Shown one piece after another: positions 24,401 through 35,889 of a DNA stretch of 64,000 nt. This DNA is from Dendrobium chrysotoxum (Eukaryota; Streptophyta; Magnoliopsida; Asparagales; Orchidaceae), in NCBI GenBank assembly GCA_019925795.1, contig CM034314.1, positions 99,939,264-100,003,263 on the forward strand. The letters are read 5' to 3'. Under the pieces are notes generated by a model. It saw nothing but the letters and a program-made list of their open reading frames with translations, was not told the DNA's origin and searched no databases. The position numbers and the translations under genes were made by a program. The stretch's first letter is position 1, and every line of letters begins with the position of its first letter.

Positions 24401-27400
24401 AAGAGATGTGATGTACAACAAACATGTGGCATCTTTTGAGAGGTATATGTAGTTAGCTCTTGGATATCTTAGATGATGATTTTAAAAGGTATTTCATATT
24501 ATATGAATCAATTCTAAGGTTGTTAAAGACCACGTGGGCAATTCAATATTTTACCATCCTCATCTTATGTTCCTGCCTCAATACTTCGAACTCCTAAGTC
24601 AAGTCGTGACACCTTTCTTGGATTTGCTTCTAAATTCACCTCTAATTACAACTCAAATTTTATGTCAAACCCAACTTTTAATTTACACACCCTTTCTTTT
24701 GATTGAAGAGTAGGTTGTTGAAGTTGAGAAAAAGAACTAAGTGAGAGCTCCTTGCAACTAATCTTGATTTGAAGCTCGATCAGGACAAAACACGTAACCA
24801 TAAAGGCTTTTTCTCAGGTTAAACTTCTATGTAGGATTCAATTTCTCAACATTTGTGTTCGCTCAATCTGGAAGCTGCTATCGATACATTGTTAACGTAG
24901 TAGGTGTCATTCCAAAGAACATGTTTGCTAAATCACAAAGAATAAGGCCTTCTAGGACATTATTGTGATGGCCTTCTTCCACACTAACTTCATCTAGTGT
25001 GATAAGCGGCAAGACAAGTGGAAAAGGGGGGATTTCACTTACCAGCCTCATTTGCCTTTGTTCACCTTGGTTCAAATAAAGCTAATACCCTTTCCAAGCA
25101 CAAAAAGGTTTTCATGATGAGAAACCGACCACTAATGACAAAGTGAAACAAAGAGCAAGAAGTGAACAAAGCCCAACTCAACTCATGGAACAAGCCACTG
25201 TCATTGATATAACTTTGAAAGCTTGTCCAGCTTTCTTCATTGGGTTATTTCATATTAGATGTCGTAAATATTCAAACTGTATATGATATCTCCTACAAAT
25301 CCAGCCGAAGAATATAGAAGATGCTAGGTGTTCCTTTTCATAGATGACAAAATATCATAAAAATTAGAATAAAAAAAATGAAAGGAATCAAATAGGCAAT
25401 CTGTAACTTGACTTTGCTATTTGTCCCAAGGCCACAACAGTCCACTTCTAATCGATTAAAAGGAAAGCTCATTCAAACAAAGTAAGCTTTGGTGGAAGGT
25501 CAAAGCAAAGGCTCTAGAAGGAAGCAATTACCTTCTCTTTTTACTAACAATCAAGAGGAATGAAAAGGTATATGTCTCATTTATTTGTTCTGCACCTCTT
25601 ACAAGACTATGAAAATGAACCCCTCTTTCTCGCATGTTAGGTATTCTTCACCTAACATCTAGGGTTTAAGAGAGAGTGAAGATCCATATCAAACTCAAGT
25701 ACAAGATACCATCATTACTAGCTAGATATTTAGGCATTCAACTCAAAATTTAAAAAATACAATTACAAGAACGATCAATCAAGGGATTCTAATGAACCAA
25801 TAATAGTTAATAATATATGATAATTAATTATACTTTATTTTTATTTTAATTTATTTTCCTTAGAAAATATGAGGATGAATCATGTAAAGTTTGGAGGATA
25901 TTATTTAAAATGTTAAACCCATTTTTTGGGAAGCTCATCAATCAACCTAAATAAAAAATTTCAAATGAAAATCAAATTTTTTAATGAATCCTTCATATTT
26001 GGAGTGGCTTATTTAGTTTACAAAATATGGGTACTTGAGGAGCACCGTTAATACAATCTTTGGAGGAAGTTTTATGGGGGAAATTGTAATGCATGTCCCA
26101 GTGTATCCCCCTTCTTTTAATAGCAATTCATGTCTTATTTATACACATATTTTGATTAAAAAAAATGACATCTTTGATCTCTTGCAAATTCTTGTATATA
26201 CAAGGGTACTGCCAACTTTTGGATTGATTTACGAATCAACCACAGTTAAAATGTATGAATCTAAACATATATATTTTCCTCTCTAAACTTGTTCTCCTAC
26301 ACTCCTACATCCCCGCCACCTTCCAAAAGAATTAAACCACCTTAAGCCTCAAAAAATCGATCCATACCCCTTATACAAAACTCTGACTCCTGCTATCCAC
26401 TTGTTGTGACTAGCTCACATATAAAATTCAAAACTTCCTATCTACATGTCTAATTGACCTTTAATCACCCCCATTAATTAACTAACATCCCAAACCAATG
26501 ATATGAAGGTCCTCGCCCTATTTCATCAAAGAAAATTTAGTTATCCATTGCAAGAAAGAAAGTCTAAGCCAAAAATTTGTCCAAAAATCTAAAACTTAGC
26601 CACCATCTTTCTTTTGGCCTTCTACCAACTCAAAACATCCTACCTCAATTTCCCTATCATTGAAACCTCTTAAATGCATCCCCATTATTTGATTTTTACT
26701 TTTAATTCAAAAATTTTATGCATGCATATCTTCACTTATGAAAGTAAGTCGTTAAAAAATGCTTATAGTCACAAAATTCATTTCATACATTTACATTACA
26801 TAAGCATCATTTTCTCCAATTTTTCATAATCATTTTTTACAAAAAATAAAAATGAATAAGTGATTTGTGTATTTGTAAAGTTAATAGGGCTTTGCCAATA
26901 AGATTTAAATTATATAAGCAAAGCATAGGACTTAAGTGGTCCATTGTATCACCCTTCCTCATTTATAAGTTTTTTTAGTCAAGTATTATCCAAATCATCA
27001 AGTATTTTTTTTTTTTCCTCCATCTTTCTACATTGACATTCTCTTATTTTTAAAAGCATCTAACTATGCACTCATGGGCAAATTCAATATAAGGCCACTG
27101 GGTACACGTGCCTCACTAGCTCAGATTCACTCCACTAAGTAATAAGATAGAGTGACCCAACTCACCCTTCATTATCTTCATTTCTTGAATTAGATGTAGG
27201 GAAATAAGTGAAGCCTATGCAAATACAAAGAGAAAAAAAAAAAGCAAAAAAATGTATAAAAGAAGAAAACACACAAAAATACAATTATTTTATACAAATT
27301 CACTTAATTGATGGATGTTGCCTGCACTGTATATTTCTCTATGATAGATTGTAGAGAATCATAACTCTAATTTCTCAAAGACACATAAAACGACCTCCCC

Positions 27401-29150
27401 TCTTTATAAAGACAAACTTCAAGGCAATTGAAGAATATAATAAAATTTTCAAAACACCATCTCACCACATGATTCGTATGGTAAAAATTAGCTCCCTAAC
27501 TTAAGATAAGGATCACAAGTTTGACAAAAATCAAGATTTGAAGAGTTAGAGCATACATCCATGTCAAGTGTCAAAATTTCAAATGATAATAGGACGAGTT
27601 GTTAATAACTTATCGATGTTACATCAGCTGTTTGGTGAGATCATTCACTTCTCTTCTCTCATTATTTCTTTTTTTTTAACTTTGCGATAAACTTTTTAGT
27701 TCTAAATCCCAAAAATTTAATCATCTCCTTAAAAAATTCATAAAAAGAGTTTTCCCACAAATCTCCCATGCTTCCCTCTCTAGCATTTTGAGCTAATTAA
27801 AAAGAAAAAGTCCAAATTACTACTTGTACTAAATTATGTTTAATTCATGTTAGGCATTTGTATTATAGTGATTAATAAAAAAAATTAAAGATTGAATGCT
27901 TTAATGCTAATTTAAATATGGATTAAGAGATTTTTAAAAGGATTGGAGCTAGAATAATTATGTTAATTTTCTTATGGTGCCACTGCATTAAAAATTTTCT
28001 GAACTTGCCCCTATTAACTGTGTTTGTAAATATACATCCCCTTACATCACTAAATAACCCTACACAACCTAAATTTGAAACTTTTATATTTAATGGTGAG
28101 TGCAACAATAAAAAAATTTTATACTGGCTCGAATAATAAGATGTTTTTTTTATTGGCATAACATAGATGACTATCAAAGATTTAATTTGCAAAATTAAAA
28201 TTAGTTAGAGAAACCAAAATATTTTAGAATGACTTACGGGAAAATGAACAAAGACTTGGAAGAAAATTCTAACATGGATAGAGTTGAAAGAAATTTTAAA
28301 TTTTAAAAACCATCTAACATAACCTAAACCTCATAAACATAGGATAGTTCCTTTACCTATTAGGAGATATCCTTTTACTTTTTATGGAAAGATATTAAAA
28401 GAATTAGAGTTAAGCATGAACAAAAAAACTGACAAAACTTGTGATAGGTTCAATCATATAGAAGAAAATTTCAATAATCTTGAGAAATTGTGAGACAATT
28501 TATTAAACCAAGAAAAGAGTCAAACGCGTACACATGATTTTTGAGCATCACCTGGAATTTATATTGTAGCAAGGGCCAAGGTAAATCATTTGAATTGGAG
28601 TTGAGCTAGTTTTGTGATGGGTCACCAGTACCAAACGCTTGGGAAACTCTATTGTTATTTGCAATGGGCATAAAACTCAATTTGTACATCGTCAATTTCA
28701 AGAACATGTACAAATGCCAAAGACTTTACAGCACCTCCGACTTTAGTGACAACACTCTCCACCTCATAAAGCAGAAAAAAAATACTAAAAACAAAAAAGA
28801 AAGGGGAAAAAAGAAGAGGAGGAAAAAAAGATTAAAAGAAAAAGGAAAATGAGAAAAGAAAAGAAAAACATGAAGCAAAAAAATGTATTTAATCTCATCA
28901 TCTCACCACAAAATTCACCTTCTATATCGCCTCGTGTGCAACAATATAAAATGCAACCTTTAAGCTTTTCAAACTCTCATTTTGAGACGCATTTAGCACT
29001 ACAGTGGAACCTATGCGCTCAGTTATAGCCACGGTGAGAGAAACTCGTTGGCAACCCTCAAATGGGTAAGACATCACAGCAATCATACATTCCTCACAAA
29101 ATAAGGAAAAAATATATGGTAATATATTATCTGTAACATAATCTGCCATC
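24401..29150. other. Long AT-rich stretch without a recognisable gene
   Basis: Only short frames occur (up to 89 codons at 27,923 on -) and none shows a domain motif. A/G-only low complexity lies at about 28,770-28,870. I see no terminal repeats or retroelement domains here. Confidence 0.5.
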
Positions 29151-29159
29151 TAAAAATTT

Positions 29160-29660
29160 GACTAGGTATTAGTTCTCTCAAAAGAGTCGATTGTGAACTT
29201 TCGGAATCCGAAATAGATTCTTGTTGCTAACTAATGTAAAAAGAGAAAAGAAAAAAGCCATTTACCTTTGATCATACATAAGAGTTTTCTCTGGATAAAA
29301 ATCAAGCATGGAAAAAGCAAGTTGGGCTGCAATTTTCAGCCTTGATATTGGCACAATGATGGGAAGTCTTGAGATTGGCACAATGATTGGAAGCAGGCAA
29401 ATCTTCCAGCTGTGGCTTGGCCTGGAATAGATGATAGCTGGCGAGGTGTAACTTGGGATTTAGCAATTTTTCAATTAAATTTGTAATTTTAGTTTTCCTT
29501 TCTTGCTATGATGAGTCAATTTCTTTCTGGTTTTCACTTATGTAACTCTCTATTTATAGGGAGATCTCATTTATAAGGTCAAGTTTTGATAAATGTGATC
29601 AAACAAACATTCAATCACTTTTTCTCTCTTCTCCTTTTCTACATATTTAGTTCTAAATTG
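29160..29660 (+). other. Probable 5' LTR end and primer-binding site of the copia element
   Basis: TATTTATAGGGAG at about 29,550 is a good TATA-type box. At 29,660-29,672 TTGTTATCAGAATC is close to the TGGTATCAGAGC primer-binding site (initiator methionine tRNA) used by many plant copia elements, and the gag start follows at 29,688. The left LTR border was not resolved. Confidence 0.5.
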
Positions 29661-29687
29661 TTATCAGAATCAGTTTCAGGCTAATTA

Positions 29688-30420
29688 ATGATAGGCGGCG
29701 AAAGAAGGTCCCTCATAGGGTCAAGCAAAGATGGAGAGAAGATGGGCTCTTCTTCCTCTTCAATAACCTCACCCATCAATCCCAAAATCTCCATGGAACA
29801 CTCAACATTTCTAATCACATCCTATAAACTTAATGGTGATTCAATGAAGAGGATAGTACTTGGAAGAACCAAGAACCCTCAAACTGAAGTGTCCACTCTT
29901 GCTATCAGACTTTTAGAGTAGAACCTAGGAAAAGACTTTAGATGGGTAAAAGGAGGTAATCATTGGGGTCATGTTTAAAAAAAATCACGCAAGAGAAAAT
30001 TAGAAGAAACTGCATGGCAAGCTAGCAAATCGGATTAATCTCTCACCCAAAAATTTAAATAAAAAACACACTAATGCTTATCAAACAAAAAAAAGAGGAA
30101 CTCGAGATGAAAATCAATGCCAATCTAAGCGACATTTCTCTGAACAAAGAGCAAATAGATCTTCTCTATAAATTACTCACTCTTGAAAAAGCCTTGAGCT
30201 TTTTTCATTTAGCCCAGAAAGATAACTTTCCTCAAGCTTTAACCTATACTAAGGGAGGTCAGGAAGCTCGGATCATTGATGTTAGAGCTTTATATCAGAT
30301 GATAGGTTTTATTAACGTAGTCTCATCTTATACTTTCTCAAATGTAAACCAGAAAGTCAAAATTATTAATGGATATTTATCCTTATTCTCAGGGCATCAA
30401 CAATTATAATTAACTATAGG
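29688..30420 (+). pseudogene. Copia gag N-terminus and degenerate protease
   Basis: The gag start reads IGGERRSLIGSSKDGEKMG and continues to ITSYKLNGD at about 29,813, the conserved opening of plant copia gag. After stops, a second frame (30,074-30,409) gives LSDISLNKEQIDLLYKLL and LTYTKGGQEARIIDVRALYQ. In functional copia proteins the latter is the protease active site WIIDSGA-x-DHMTG. Here the catalytic triad is degraded (DSG to DVR), although MIGFINVVSSYT and NQKVKIINGYLS still match. Most of the gag body is missing or unreadable, so neither capsid nor protease could be made. Confidence 0.82.
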
Positions 30421-30912
30421 CTCTATTTAAATTCAATTTTACATTTTTCAAATATCTACTTAAATCTCTTATTAGTAAGCACATTATCAGAAGAATGCAC
30501 TCGTAAAGTCATTTTTTCATCTAAATCTTATTAATTTCAGCATCGGCGATCGAGAAGAAAATTGACAGTGCTAACGAAGTTGGAGGAGTATATTATTTTA
30601 ATGAGGAATCTAAATAGAGTAAGCGCATGATGTGAAACATGCAAGTAAACAATAATTGCTTTGGAAATTAATAAAGATTTGAAAAGGACTCTGCCGATTA
30701 TAAACCTTATGTTTCACCCAATTAGATTCTTAGAAATTTCAAGTAGTAGTTTATGTAATAGCAAGCGATTACAAACGAGATTAACAGGATACTTGCAAAG
30801 CAACAACAAAATAAGAAAGTAAAACTAATGGCAATGATTAAAAAGAATCCACAGTTTAATAACTAGAAATATCACCTTGATATCCCTCACTCTCACTCAT
30901 GAAAGTAGTGCT

Positions 30913-31212
30913 TTAGTGGAAGAAGATTACAAGCAACCCTAGAGAAGCCACTAGGAGACAAGTGACGCCTACTATATTGCTCGCTGGAGAAGTAGTCGGA
31001 GTTGAAGAAGTCGGCGGTCGTCCAATGATTTGCCACTGCCCAGATAATTGTTGCTCGTCGATCACCTCGGCCAAGCTGAAAAGGATGCGGTCGACGTATT
31101 CTTCGACAGAGTAGTCAAATCCAAAGCTGTGGTCGAAGAAAGGGGGTCGTAGGATGTCCACTAGGCCTTGGTGATCGTAGACAAAACCATGGTCAATCTC
31201 CGGATCGGCCAT
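30913..31212 (-). CDS. Unrecognised 99-codon protein with C-terminal hydrophobic segment
   Basis: An intact frame runs from an ATG to a stop. The protein starts MADPEIDHGFVYDHQGLVD and is acidic and aromatic over its first 60 residues. A Ser/Thr/Pro-rich linker (RPPTSSTPTTSPASN, about residues 65-79) precedes a single hydrophobic stretch (IVGVTCLLVASLGLLVIFFH) that ends the protein. This architecture, a soluble head, linker and membrane tail without a signal peptide, is that of a tail-anchored protein. It lies in an insertion inside a copia element, downstream of a pyrimidine-rich leader on the same strand. I do not recognise the family. It is the best preserved small frame in the nested region. 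It could be captured host coding sequence or a chance frame. Confidence 0.4.
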   Translation of the reverse strand: MADPEIDHGFVYDHQGLVDILRPPFFDHSFGFDYSVEEYVDRILFSLAEVIDEQQLSGQWQIIGRPPTSSTPTTSPASNIVGVTCLLVASLGLLVIFFH

Positions 31213-32050
31213 ACATGAAGTTTAATCCTTGGTGGGGCTTGATGTAGAGGAGGAGAGAAGAGATGAAGGGAAGGGGTTTTGAGGATTTTGGCCAAGGAGG
31301 ATGTGGAAGAGTCTTGGTTAAGGTTAATGGGTCGGGGAATAATTTAGAAAATTCTGAAATTAAATTCAGATTTTCTAAAGAGGAGGGAAAAGGATTAATT
31401 TGAATTCAAATTAACCCAATTAAGGCAAGGGGGGAGGGGCGGCGGCTAGAGGGGATTATGGGGATTTAATTTGGGTCAAGGGATTTAATTGGAGAGAGAA
31501 AGGGGAGAGAGAGTGGGCGGCCATATGGGGGGAAGAGTCTAGGTTCAATGTATGTGGGTCCACAAGGATTAATTATTAATTGGAATCAAATCTGAATTTA
31601 ATTTCAGATTTGATTTATTTTATGGAAGCTTCCTAATTGGGGTTTTAACAAAAGGGAAGTATTTGAATTTCAAATATTAATTGAATTCAAATAAAACTCT
31701 TTCCTAATTGCCATTGGGATATTTTACGAAAGTAATTAGGAGCCAATGGAATTTGAAAATTCAAATTGATGGTGAGGGTGGCCGGCGGCTAGGAGGCGGC
31801 TTAGGGAGGGGAACCGGCAGCTAGATGGATGGAAGCCGGTGGTTGTAGGGGCTGGACGACGGCAGCTGGGTGGCGGGATGGGGTTGCTTGTGGTTTGGGC
31901 TGCTGGAGGGGAGGTGGCGGGTTGGAGAAGAAAGAAGGGTGGGCAGGGTTTGGCCGGCGGCAAGAAGAGGCGGCTAGGGGTGGCGGCAGGTCAGGGGAAA
32001 GGGAGAAGAAAGAAGAGAAAGGGGAAAAACAAAAGCTCACCCGAAGGGGC

Positions 32051-32484
32051 TGTTGGGTACTTCGATTGAGCCTCTCCTAGGCTTCACCTCTCCTCTCAAG
32101 AGCTCACAAACAAGAACTCGAAATCCAAAAAATTTTATTAATTCATCATCATCTCATACAAAACAAAAGACCTCTATATATAGGCCCAATAATAAAGACA
32201 AGAAGAAAGACTCAAATGCCCTCGGGGCTACAATAAGAACTCACTCCCCATAGGAGTACAATAGAAAAACTGAAATGTAAAATAAACAAACATAAAATAC
32301 ATCAAAAGGAAAGGTTTCGAATCGTAGCCGTCGATCTACGATTCCGTCGATGGTACACATGTTGAAATCTCTGGCTGATGTCCTCATCATTATACATCAA
32401 AAGTAAAGGCTCTGAATCGTAGCCGTCGATCTACGATTCCGTCGATGGTACACATGTCGAAATCTCTAGCTGATGTCCTCATCA
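32051..32484 (-). repeat. Candidate LTR with duplicated 95-bp palindromic motif
   Basis: On + the segment starts TGTTGGGTACTTCG and ends GTCCTCATCA, giving the TG...CA ends of an LTR. On the minus strand a TATA-type box CCTATATATAGAGG lies at about 32,180, correctly placed for a promoter reading toward the leader. Two tandem 95-bp units (32,300-32,394 and 32,395-32,484) each contain the palindrome GAATCGTAG-8 nt-CTACGATTC. Duplicated elements upstream of a TATA box are typical of LTR U3 enhancers. The 5-bp flanks (GGGGC and GCACA) do not match. Confidence 0.5.
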
Positions 32485-32499
32485 GCACACCCTTTTTTA

Positions 32500-33700
32500 T
32501 CAACAGGAAATCTTCTTCTCTTACCAAGAAAGACTAAATTATGTTATGGCATTATAAACTAGGTCATCATGTCTGTCTATACCTTAAAAATTTATTTTCT
32601 CTTTGTTTGAAAATAAATATGTTTTTAATATGAAATCTGTCAACTTGGCAAGAACCAAAGAGCTAGCTTTAAATCGAAGCCATATAAATCTGCCAAACAT
32701 TTTTCACACATGCATTGCGACATTTAAGGCTATCTAGATCTCAAAACATATAATCAAAACATTGATTTATTACTTTTATCGATGATCATACCTATGAGTT
32801 GGCGACACTTATAGATAAATCTGATGTGGAATAAATATTCAAAAACTTCCACTATATGGTTGAAATCCAATAACTTACCGATATCTAAATCCTACATTTT
32901 GATAGGGGAACTAATAATTCCAATCACATTCTAGGAAGTTACCTAAATCAAAATTAAATTGTTCATCAAAGCTTTTGCCCAACACAACGAGAAATGATAT
33001 AATTGAACAAAGAAATAGATATCTCTTAGAGATGAAAAAACCCATTATGCTCGCCTATAACATCAATAAATTTTATTGGGGATGAGTTCATCCTTATAAT
33101 TTGCTATCTTATAAATCGGCTACCCTCTAATGTACTTCAATTCAAAACCAAATAAAAGTGTTCTCCAAATGTTTCCCTAACACTCGTGCTATTTCAAATC
33201 TGCCTATTAAAGTCTTTGTGTACTATTATAAACTTAATAGAAATAAACTTGACCTTAAAGCTTTCAAATGTATCTTTCTTGGGTATGGTGTAAATAAAAA
33301 AGGTATAAATGTTATTTCCCTAAAAAAAAGAATAATATTTGCATCTATAGATATCATCTTCTTTGAAAATACACCCTTATTCTAGAAAAATTCCCATCCG
33401 GGGTAGATAGAAGAAGAATAAAATTTAAATATTTATTCCTCTTAAAATCTTCACCACACAAATGCTATTTAGTGCTTTAATCTTCCTACACTCGACAATG
33501 TTTAGATTATTAAGACTCATATTTCACAAAATATATACGAACCTGGACTTAAATAATTCATAAACCTCTTTCCAAAGTGAAATTACTAAAGAATTATCCA
33601 TTGCTCTAAGAAACGATGCTTGTGCCTGTACTCCTAATCTCCAATAGCAAATGCCATACGATATGGCCATCTATCCTCAATGAAAACTTTGGTTTCTAGC
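32500..33700 (+). pseudogene. Copia integrase, many stops
   Basis: The order of motifs is that of copia integrase: a GHH-type remnant near 32,545, HLRLSRSQNI at about 32,720, the core motif FITFIDDHTYELATL at about 32,765 with catalytic aspartates, FKNFHYMVEIQ at about 32,838, a degraded D-x-G block ILHFDRGTNNSNHILGSYL at about 32,890, and QSFCPT at about 32,970. The C-terminal part is a clean frame (33,158-33,385): IKVFVYYYKLNRNKLDLKAF, CIFLGYGVNKKG and IDIIFFENTPLF. Near 33,600 IALRNDACACT corresponds to the linker before RT. Stops occur throughout. Confidence 0.85.
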
Positions 33701-34072
33701 TTAGGGATTGTTTGATTTGATTGAAAAGAAATGCAGTGTAAAGGAAAAGTAGAGCATTTGAAATATTTGAAGTTATTTGGATAAGTGTAAAAGGAATGCA
33801 GATGTTTTTTTTTTTTGAAGTAAAATGAATGTAATATAAAATAAAATAATGGTGGTGCCTAATGGCGGTGGCGGTGGCGATGGCAATGAAAGCCGCCACC
33901 GGCGGCAACGGTTAGCAACAGGCAACAAGCGGCTAGCGGCAACAACGCATTCAACTTGCACTGAAAAAGAAATTTGACCAAAAATGAGCGAGTTTACAAT
34001 CCATCAACAATAAACTAGGGAGTTAAAAAGAAAATCACTAAAATTTTACACTATATTCCTTGTTCATCTAAC
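33700..34072. other. Short insert with GC-rich hairpin
   Basis: Between copia integrase and an RTE LINE lies about 370 bp that does not fit either. It contains a T-run at 33,808 and a GC-rich inverted repeat at 33,866-33,903, GGCGGTGGCGG against CCGCCACCGG, able to form a strong hairpin. It starts TTAGGGATTGTTTGATTTG, like some short hAT-type elements, but I could not match the other end. Confidence 0.35.
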
Positions 34073-34941
34073 CAACAACAGCATCAAGCCTTTATCCCAA
34101 CATGTGGGATCTGCTATATGAATATTTTTCTCCATTGTGTCATATTAAGAGTCAAATTTTCATTTAAATCTAATAAAAAATGTCATTTCTAATATTTTCT
34201 ATCCAAGTCATTTTAGGTCTACCTTTCTTAAAATAGGCTAAATCCAATACATCTACTCTCATAACCGGGTCATCAAAAGGCCGACGTTTTATGTGACCAA
34301 ACCATCTAAGTCGACTCTCTTTAATCTTATCTTCCACTGGAGCTACTCCAACCTTTTCACGTATATACTCGTTTGGCATTCTATCTATAAGAATGAAGCC
34401 ACTCATCCACCTAAGCATCCTCATCCCTGCAACACTTAACTTAATTTTATTCTTCTCTTTTAATGTCCAACATTCTGCGCCATAAAGCATTACAGGTCTG
34501 ACCACCATCTTATAGAATTTTCCCTTAAGTTTGAGGGATATTTTTCTACCACACAACAAACTTGATGCATTCCTCCACTTCAATCATCCAACTTGAATTC
34601 TACTAATAATATCCCCATCTATTTCACCATCACTTTAAACAAAAAACCCGAGATATCTAAAACGTGTACTCTTATTGATGTCTTGATCGCCCAAAGTCAC
34701 AATACCCCCACTAGATCTATTACTACTAAAATTATATTTCATGTAGTCAGTTTTAGATCTGCTCAAATGAAAACTTTTAGACTCAAACGAAAACTTTTAG
34801 ACTCTAAGGTTGACCTCCATAATTCAAGTTTACCTTCAACTCTCTCTTTAGACTTATCAACAAAAATAATATCATTAGCAAAAAGCATACCACAAGGTAC
34901 ATCCTCTTGCAAATGTCTAGTAAGAACATCCATGATCAAAC
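34073..34941 (-). mobile_element. RTE-clade LINE, 5'-truncated (copy 4), inside copia
   Basis: The minus strand reads the C-terminal third of the RTE protein (34,583 down to 34,170), with GKFYKMVVRPVMLYGAECW, MRMLRWMSGFILIDR, VGVAPVEDKI and LRWFGHIKRRP. The finger-like SRSKTEYM and FADD region lies further upstream on the minus strand, about 34,740-34,930. The 3' end on + is CAACAACAGCATCAAGCC, a short degenerate TTG tail. It separates copia integrase from copia reverse transcriptase. Confidence 0.9.
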
Positions 34942-35880
34942 ACTTAAAATTTAAAATCCCCTACATTGGAATACTTTACATTCCTTTTTCATCAAACTAA
35001 ATAGCCCCTTAGCAGAAACACAAAACTCAAAAACTATAAAAGAGGCTCTTAATAAACTAGAAGGGCAAGAAGTTGTAGAAGATGAAATGAAAACTCTTGA
35101 AGAAAAAAAAAAGGAATATAGGAAATCATTCATAAACCTAAGAATGTAACTCCTCTTGGGTATATATTGGTCTGTATTATCAAATATCAATATGGTGGAT
35201 CCATTGAGAGATACAAAGCATGGTTGGTTGCAAAAGGGTTCGCCCATACTTATGGGATTGACCACTTTAAGATTTTATTCCTATTGCAAGACTTGATGTT
35301 ATTTGGGTCCTCTCAATGGCAATCAAATTTAATTAGCCACTTCACCAACTGAATGTCAAAAAGGCATTTTGAATGATGATTTGAAAAAAGAAGTCTACAT
35401 GGACCTTCTTCCAAGGATTAGGTACTCTAAAAAGATAGATTAAGCATCAAGTTGAAAAAATTTCATTTGCAGACTCAAATAGTCACCTAGACTCAAATAA
35501 TCACCTAAAGTCTGATTCAAAAGGTTCACCACAGTTGGGTTAATAAGGATTACAACAAAGCTCATTATAATCACACATTGTTCTTAAAAAACAAGAATTT
35601 ATATGTTGATGATATCATTATGATAGGAAATCATGATTTGGAGATAAGTATATTAAAGAAAAAACTAGTTAAGGACTTCAATATCAAAAGCCTTGGCTCA
35701 CTCAAGTACTTTCTCAAACGAAAATTTTCAAAAATAAGTATGAAATTGCTATTTCTCAAAGAAAATATGTTTAAATCTCTTAAAAGAAATCGAATTGCCT
35801 AGAAGCAAACTAATTGACACACCAACAAATCCTAGCACAAAATTAAGTGACCTTGGCTATAACAACATATCTGAAAAGTG
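34942..35880 (+). pseudogene. Copia reverse transcriptase, decayed
   Basis: After the LINE the copia frame resumes with ETQNSKTIKEALNKLEG and EVVEDEMKTLEEKKKEY (about 35,010-35,110), the segment that opens copia RT. Then GSIERYKAWLVAKGFAHTYG (about 35,190-35,250) and ILNDDLKKEVYMDLLPR (about 35,360-35,410) follow in different frames. The active-site block is LYVDDIIMIGNHDLEISILK (35,595-35,655), retaining the catalytic YVDD, then DFNIKSLGSLKYFL and FLKENMFKSLKR. Parts of the palm are missing and frames change, so this is inactive. Confidence 0.88.
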
Positions 35881-35889
35881 TTTCAAAAT

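Larger units (their letters stand above)
30421..32490 (-). mobile_element. Inserted unit between copia protease and integrase, probably a minus-strand LTR element fragment
   Basis: This DNA interrupts the copia frame. Read on the minus strand it comprises an LTR-like segment (32,051-32,484), a pyrimidine-rich leader (about 31,730-32,050), further GC-richer DNA, and a 99-codon frame (31,212 to 30,913). No pol domain is visible. The order LTR, leader, small ORF fits a non-autonomous retroelement, but a matching second LTR was not found and the exact junctions with copia are unclear. Confidence 0.45.

Noticed and set aside
31736..32080. Overlapping Pro-rich (-) and Gly-rich (+) frames
   Set aside because: Low-complexity purine/pyrimidine bias over a leader-like region; four overlapping frames cannot all be real and none has a domain.
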